From positions 1 through 42,821 of the forward strand of contig CAKTCK010000016.1 of NCBI GenBank assembly GCA_934539245.1: a stretch of 42,821 bases of DNA, written 5' to 3'. The notes below the pieces were generated by a model. It was not told where the DNA came from, searched no databases, and worked only from the letters and a program-made list of their open reading frames with translations. A program made the position numbers and the translations under genes. This stretch comes from an uncultured Faecalibacterium sp. (GTDB lineage Bacteria; Bacillota; Clostridia; Oscillospirales; Ruminococcaceae). This document shows, in pieces, positions 41,432 through 42,821 of the stretch (positions within the stretch are counted from its first letter, which is position 1; each line of letters starts with the position of its first letter).

Positions 41432-42115
41432 ATGATCTTTGGTATTATGGGCGCTATGCCCGATGAAGTAGACCAGCTGTGTGCAAAGCTGGAAAATGTC
41501 ACCGTTGAGCCCTACGGCGGCGTGGAGTACCACAAGGGTACGCTGGCCGGCAAGCAGGTGGTGGTGTGCTGCGCCGGTATGGGCAAGGCCAACGCCGCCG
41601 CCACCACGCAGGTGCTCATCACCAAGTTCGGCGCGGAGAAGATCATCTTCTCCGGCATTGCCGGCAACATGACCAGCAAGATCGGCATCGGCGATGTGGT
41701 CATCGGCAAAACGGTGCTGTACCACGACGCCCAGCTGGATATGATCTGCCAGAACCCGCCATTCCTGAAGGAATACACCGGCGACCCGGAACTGATCGCC
41801 GCCGCCGAAGCCGCCTGCGCCGAAGCCGGGGTAAAGGCACTGGTGGGCAAGATCGCCACCGGCGACCTGTTCGTGGGTGACAGCGAGACGAAAGCCGCCA
41901 TTGAAGCCAAGTGCGCCCCGGACTGCGTGGAGATGGAGGGTGCTGCGGTAAGCCAGATCGCCGCCAAGAACGGCGTGCCCTGCGTCATCCTGCGCGCCAT
42001 GAGCGACAACGCCGACGAGGACGGCCACGAAGTATTGGTGGTAAAGAAGTTCAGCATCGGCGAGTATGTCGCCACCGCCACCAAGATCGTGGCAGCAATG
42101 GTGGAAAAGCTGTAA
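41432..42115 (+). CDS. mtnN: 5'-methylthioadenosine/S-adenosylhomocysteine nucleosidase
   Basis: 227-residue enzyme that splits methylthioadenosine and S-adenosylhomocysteine to adenine plus the thioribose, feeding methionine salvage and detoxifying SAM by-products. Catalytic residues are visible: Glu12 in GIMGAMPDEVDQL, Glu in CVEMEGAAVSQIA and Asp in LRAMSDNADED. AAAGGAG precedes the ATG. Probably co-transcribed with ychF. Confidence 0.95.
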   Translation: MIFGIMGAMPDEVDQLCAKLENVTVEPYGGVEYHKGTLAGKQVVVCCAGMGKANAAATTQVLITKFGAEKIIFSGIAGNMTSKIGIGDVVIGKTVLYHDAQLDMICQNPPFLKEYTGDPELIAAAEAACAEAGVKALVGKIATGDLFVGDSETKAAIEAKCAPDCVEMEGAAVSQIAAKNGVPCVILRAMSDNADEDGHEVLVVKKFSIGEYVATATKIVAAMVEKL

Positions 42116-42161
42116 AAGCGGCGGGTCTGCCGCGCACGGCAAATATAAGCTTGCATTTCGG

Positions 42162-42203
42162 GAGTCCTGAAAACGCCTGCGGGCGTTTCAGGGCTCTTTT
42201 TTG
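42162..42203 (+). terminator. Terminator of ychF-mtnN, CTGCGG loop type
   Basis: GAGTCCTGAAAACGC, loop CTGCGG, GCGTTTCAGGGCTC, then TTTTTTG. The loop is the same hexamer seen in the hairpins at 3633, 3781 and 18918. Confidence 0.9.
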
Positions 42204-42220
42204 TGAACAGGTCAGCAGCC

Positions 42221-42249
42221 TTGTATTCTGCCGCACAAAGGCGTATACT
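42221..42249 (+). promoter_or_regulatory. Promoter for the EamA-type gene
   Basis: TTGTAT (42221-42226), 17-nt spacer, TATACT (42244-42249), 23 nt before the ATG. Confidence 0.6.
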
Positions 42250-42272
42250 GGGGCAAAAAGGAGGCATTTGCC

Positions 42273-42686
42273 ATGTGGTTCGTTTATGCGCTGGGGTCTG
42301 CGGTGTTCGCTGCCCTTACCTCGATTCTGGCTAAAATCGGCATTGAGGGGGTCAACTCCACCCTTGCCACCGCTATCCGCACAGTGGTAGTGCTGCTGAT
42401 GAGCTGGGGCATGGTGTTCCTCACCGGCACTCAGACCGGCATTGCGGATATCTCCCGCCGCAGCTGGCTGTTTCTGGTGCTGTCCGGCCTTGCCACCGGC
42501 GCAAGCTGGCTGTGCTACTACCATGCCTTGCAGGTGGGTGCAGCGTCCAAGGTAGTGCCCATTGATAAGCTCAGCGTGGTCGTCACCCTTGCGCTGGCCT
42601 TTGTGGTGCTGCACGAGCCCTTTACCGCCAAAAGTCTCATCGGCTGTGCCCTCATCACCGCCGGCACACTGTTTATGGTGCTGTAA
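42273..42686 (+). CDS. Single-domain EamA/DMT-family transporter
   Basis: 137-residue membrane protein with five hydrophobic segments, equal to one EamA repeat (most DMT transporters have two). The family pattern is clear: ALTSILAKIGIEGVNS near the start and ALQVGAASKVVPIDKLSVVVT...HEPFTAKSLIGCALI near the end. AAAAGGAGG precedes the ATG. Single-repeat members exist and probably act as dimers. Substrate unknown. Confidence 0.9.
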   Translation: MWFVYALGSAVFAALTSILAKIGIEGVNSTLATAIRTVVVLLMSWGMVFLTGTQTGIADISRRSWLFLVLSGLATGASWLCYYHALQVGAASKVVPIDKLSVVVTLALAFVVLHEPFTAKSLIGCALITAGTLFMVL

Positions 42687-42745
42687 CGATTGGGAATGCG
42701 CTCCGCGTTGCTTTGCGCATCAATAGCGGAATTTTATTTTTATAT
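42686..42745 (+). repeat. Dispersed 60-bp structured repeat, copy D
   Basis: Begins at the last base of the EamA stop codon (ACGATTG). Segments: a = ATGCGC (42696-42701), b = TCCGC (42702-42706), a' = GCGCAT (42715-42720), b' = AGCGGA (42725-42730), then ATTTTATTTTTAT. Confidence 0.8.
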
Positions 42746-42771
42746 GGGGCTGTTGCAAAATAGCTCCAACG

Positions 42772-42820
42772 AAAAAATGAGATAGACTTCCCCGAAAGGG
42801 GTTGCCTATCTCATTTTTTG
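42772..42820 (+). terminator. Hairpin at the right edge, likely terminator
   Basis: AAAAAATGAGATAG, inner CCCC-GAAA-GGGG, CTATCTCATTTTTT. Strong stem with runs of A and T on its flanks, so probably bidirectional. It is preceded by GGGGCTGTTGCAAAATAG, which resembles some insertion-sequence ends. Confidence 0.7.
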
Positions 42821-42821
42821 T

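Noticed and set aside
1..42821. tRNA, rRNA, prophage or replication origin
   Set aside because: No cloverleaf-like gene with CCA-proximal GTTCRA box, rRNA motif, phage structural gene, or DnaA-box cluster was recognised on either strand by eye.

Overview
The window comes from a G+C-rich, low-copy-repeat-laden Firmicute. The T-box leader on asnS, the CIRCE-controlled hrcA-grpE-dnaK-dnaJ operon, the rpsT/gpr/spoIIP synteny, spoVAC-D-E and spoVT, and strong AGGAGG ribosome sites all point to the Clostridia. The many intergenic repeats built around CTCTCCC-AAA-GGGAGAG remind me of the Faecalibacterium/Gemmiger/Subdoligranulum branch of the Oscillospirales; that placement is an inference from memory and has not been searched.

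Layout. 1-1757: asnS (3' end cut by the window edge) with a T-box leader. 1.8-9.1 kb: sporulation and envelope genes, comprising a lipoprotein, spoIIP, gpr, rpsT, a spoVAC-spoVAD-spoVAE operon, a VanY-type D,D-carboxypeptidase and a DUF4358 lipoprotein. 9.2-11.8 kb: an MBOAT/DHHW pair that looks like an exported-glycan O-acetylation module. 12.0-13.5 kb: two paralogous double-glycine-leader peptides of unknown activity and an AT-richer lipoprotein, separated by look-alike terminators. 13.6-18.6 kb: heat-shock operon. 19.0-21.0 kb: spoVT and a BaiN-like flavoprotein. 21.0-24.1 kb: an ECF S-component divergent from a MocR/PdxR-type regulator, then a divergent LCP-like protein. 24.2-27.3 kb: AGCS amino-acid symporter and MATE exporter. 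27.3-28.6 kb: Tat-signal alpha/beta hydrolase. 28.8-37.0 kb: a long leftward operon, rpe - rnfD - rnfE - rnfA - membrane-anchored glycoside-hydrolase-like protein - DUF1015 - DEAD-box helicase - rlmA. 37.7-39.9 kb: two-component system. 40.3-42.7 kb: ychF, mtnN and a small EamA transporter.

The most unusual content is in four places. (1) The Rnf-like D-E-A genes lack rnfB, rnfC and rnfG, and all four cysteines that hold the membrane [2Fe-2S] centre in RnfA/RnfE are replaced, so this looks like a redox-dead or repurposed Rnf membrane core. (2) The paired peptides have GG leaders in identical register and share a D-x-LAADM-x-KS-xx-N-xx-RD core. (3) A ~60 bp dispersed element is present in four copies with compensatory base changes, three of them directly after a stop codon. 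In three copies it is coupled to a perfect or near-perfect hairpin with an invariant CTGCGG loop. (4) The ECF/MocR divergon has an inverted repeat lying inside the overlapping promoters.

No tRNA, rRNA, CRISPR array, transposase or phage gene was recognised. All homology statements come from motif recognition and remembered family sequences, not from searches.
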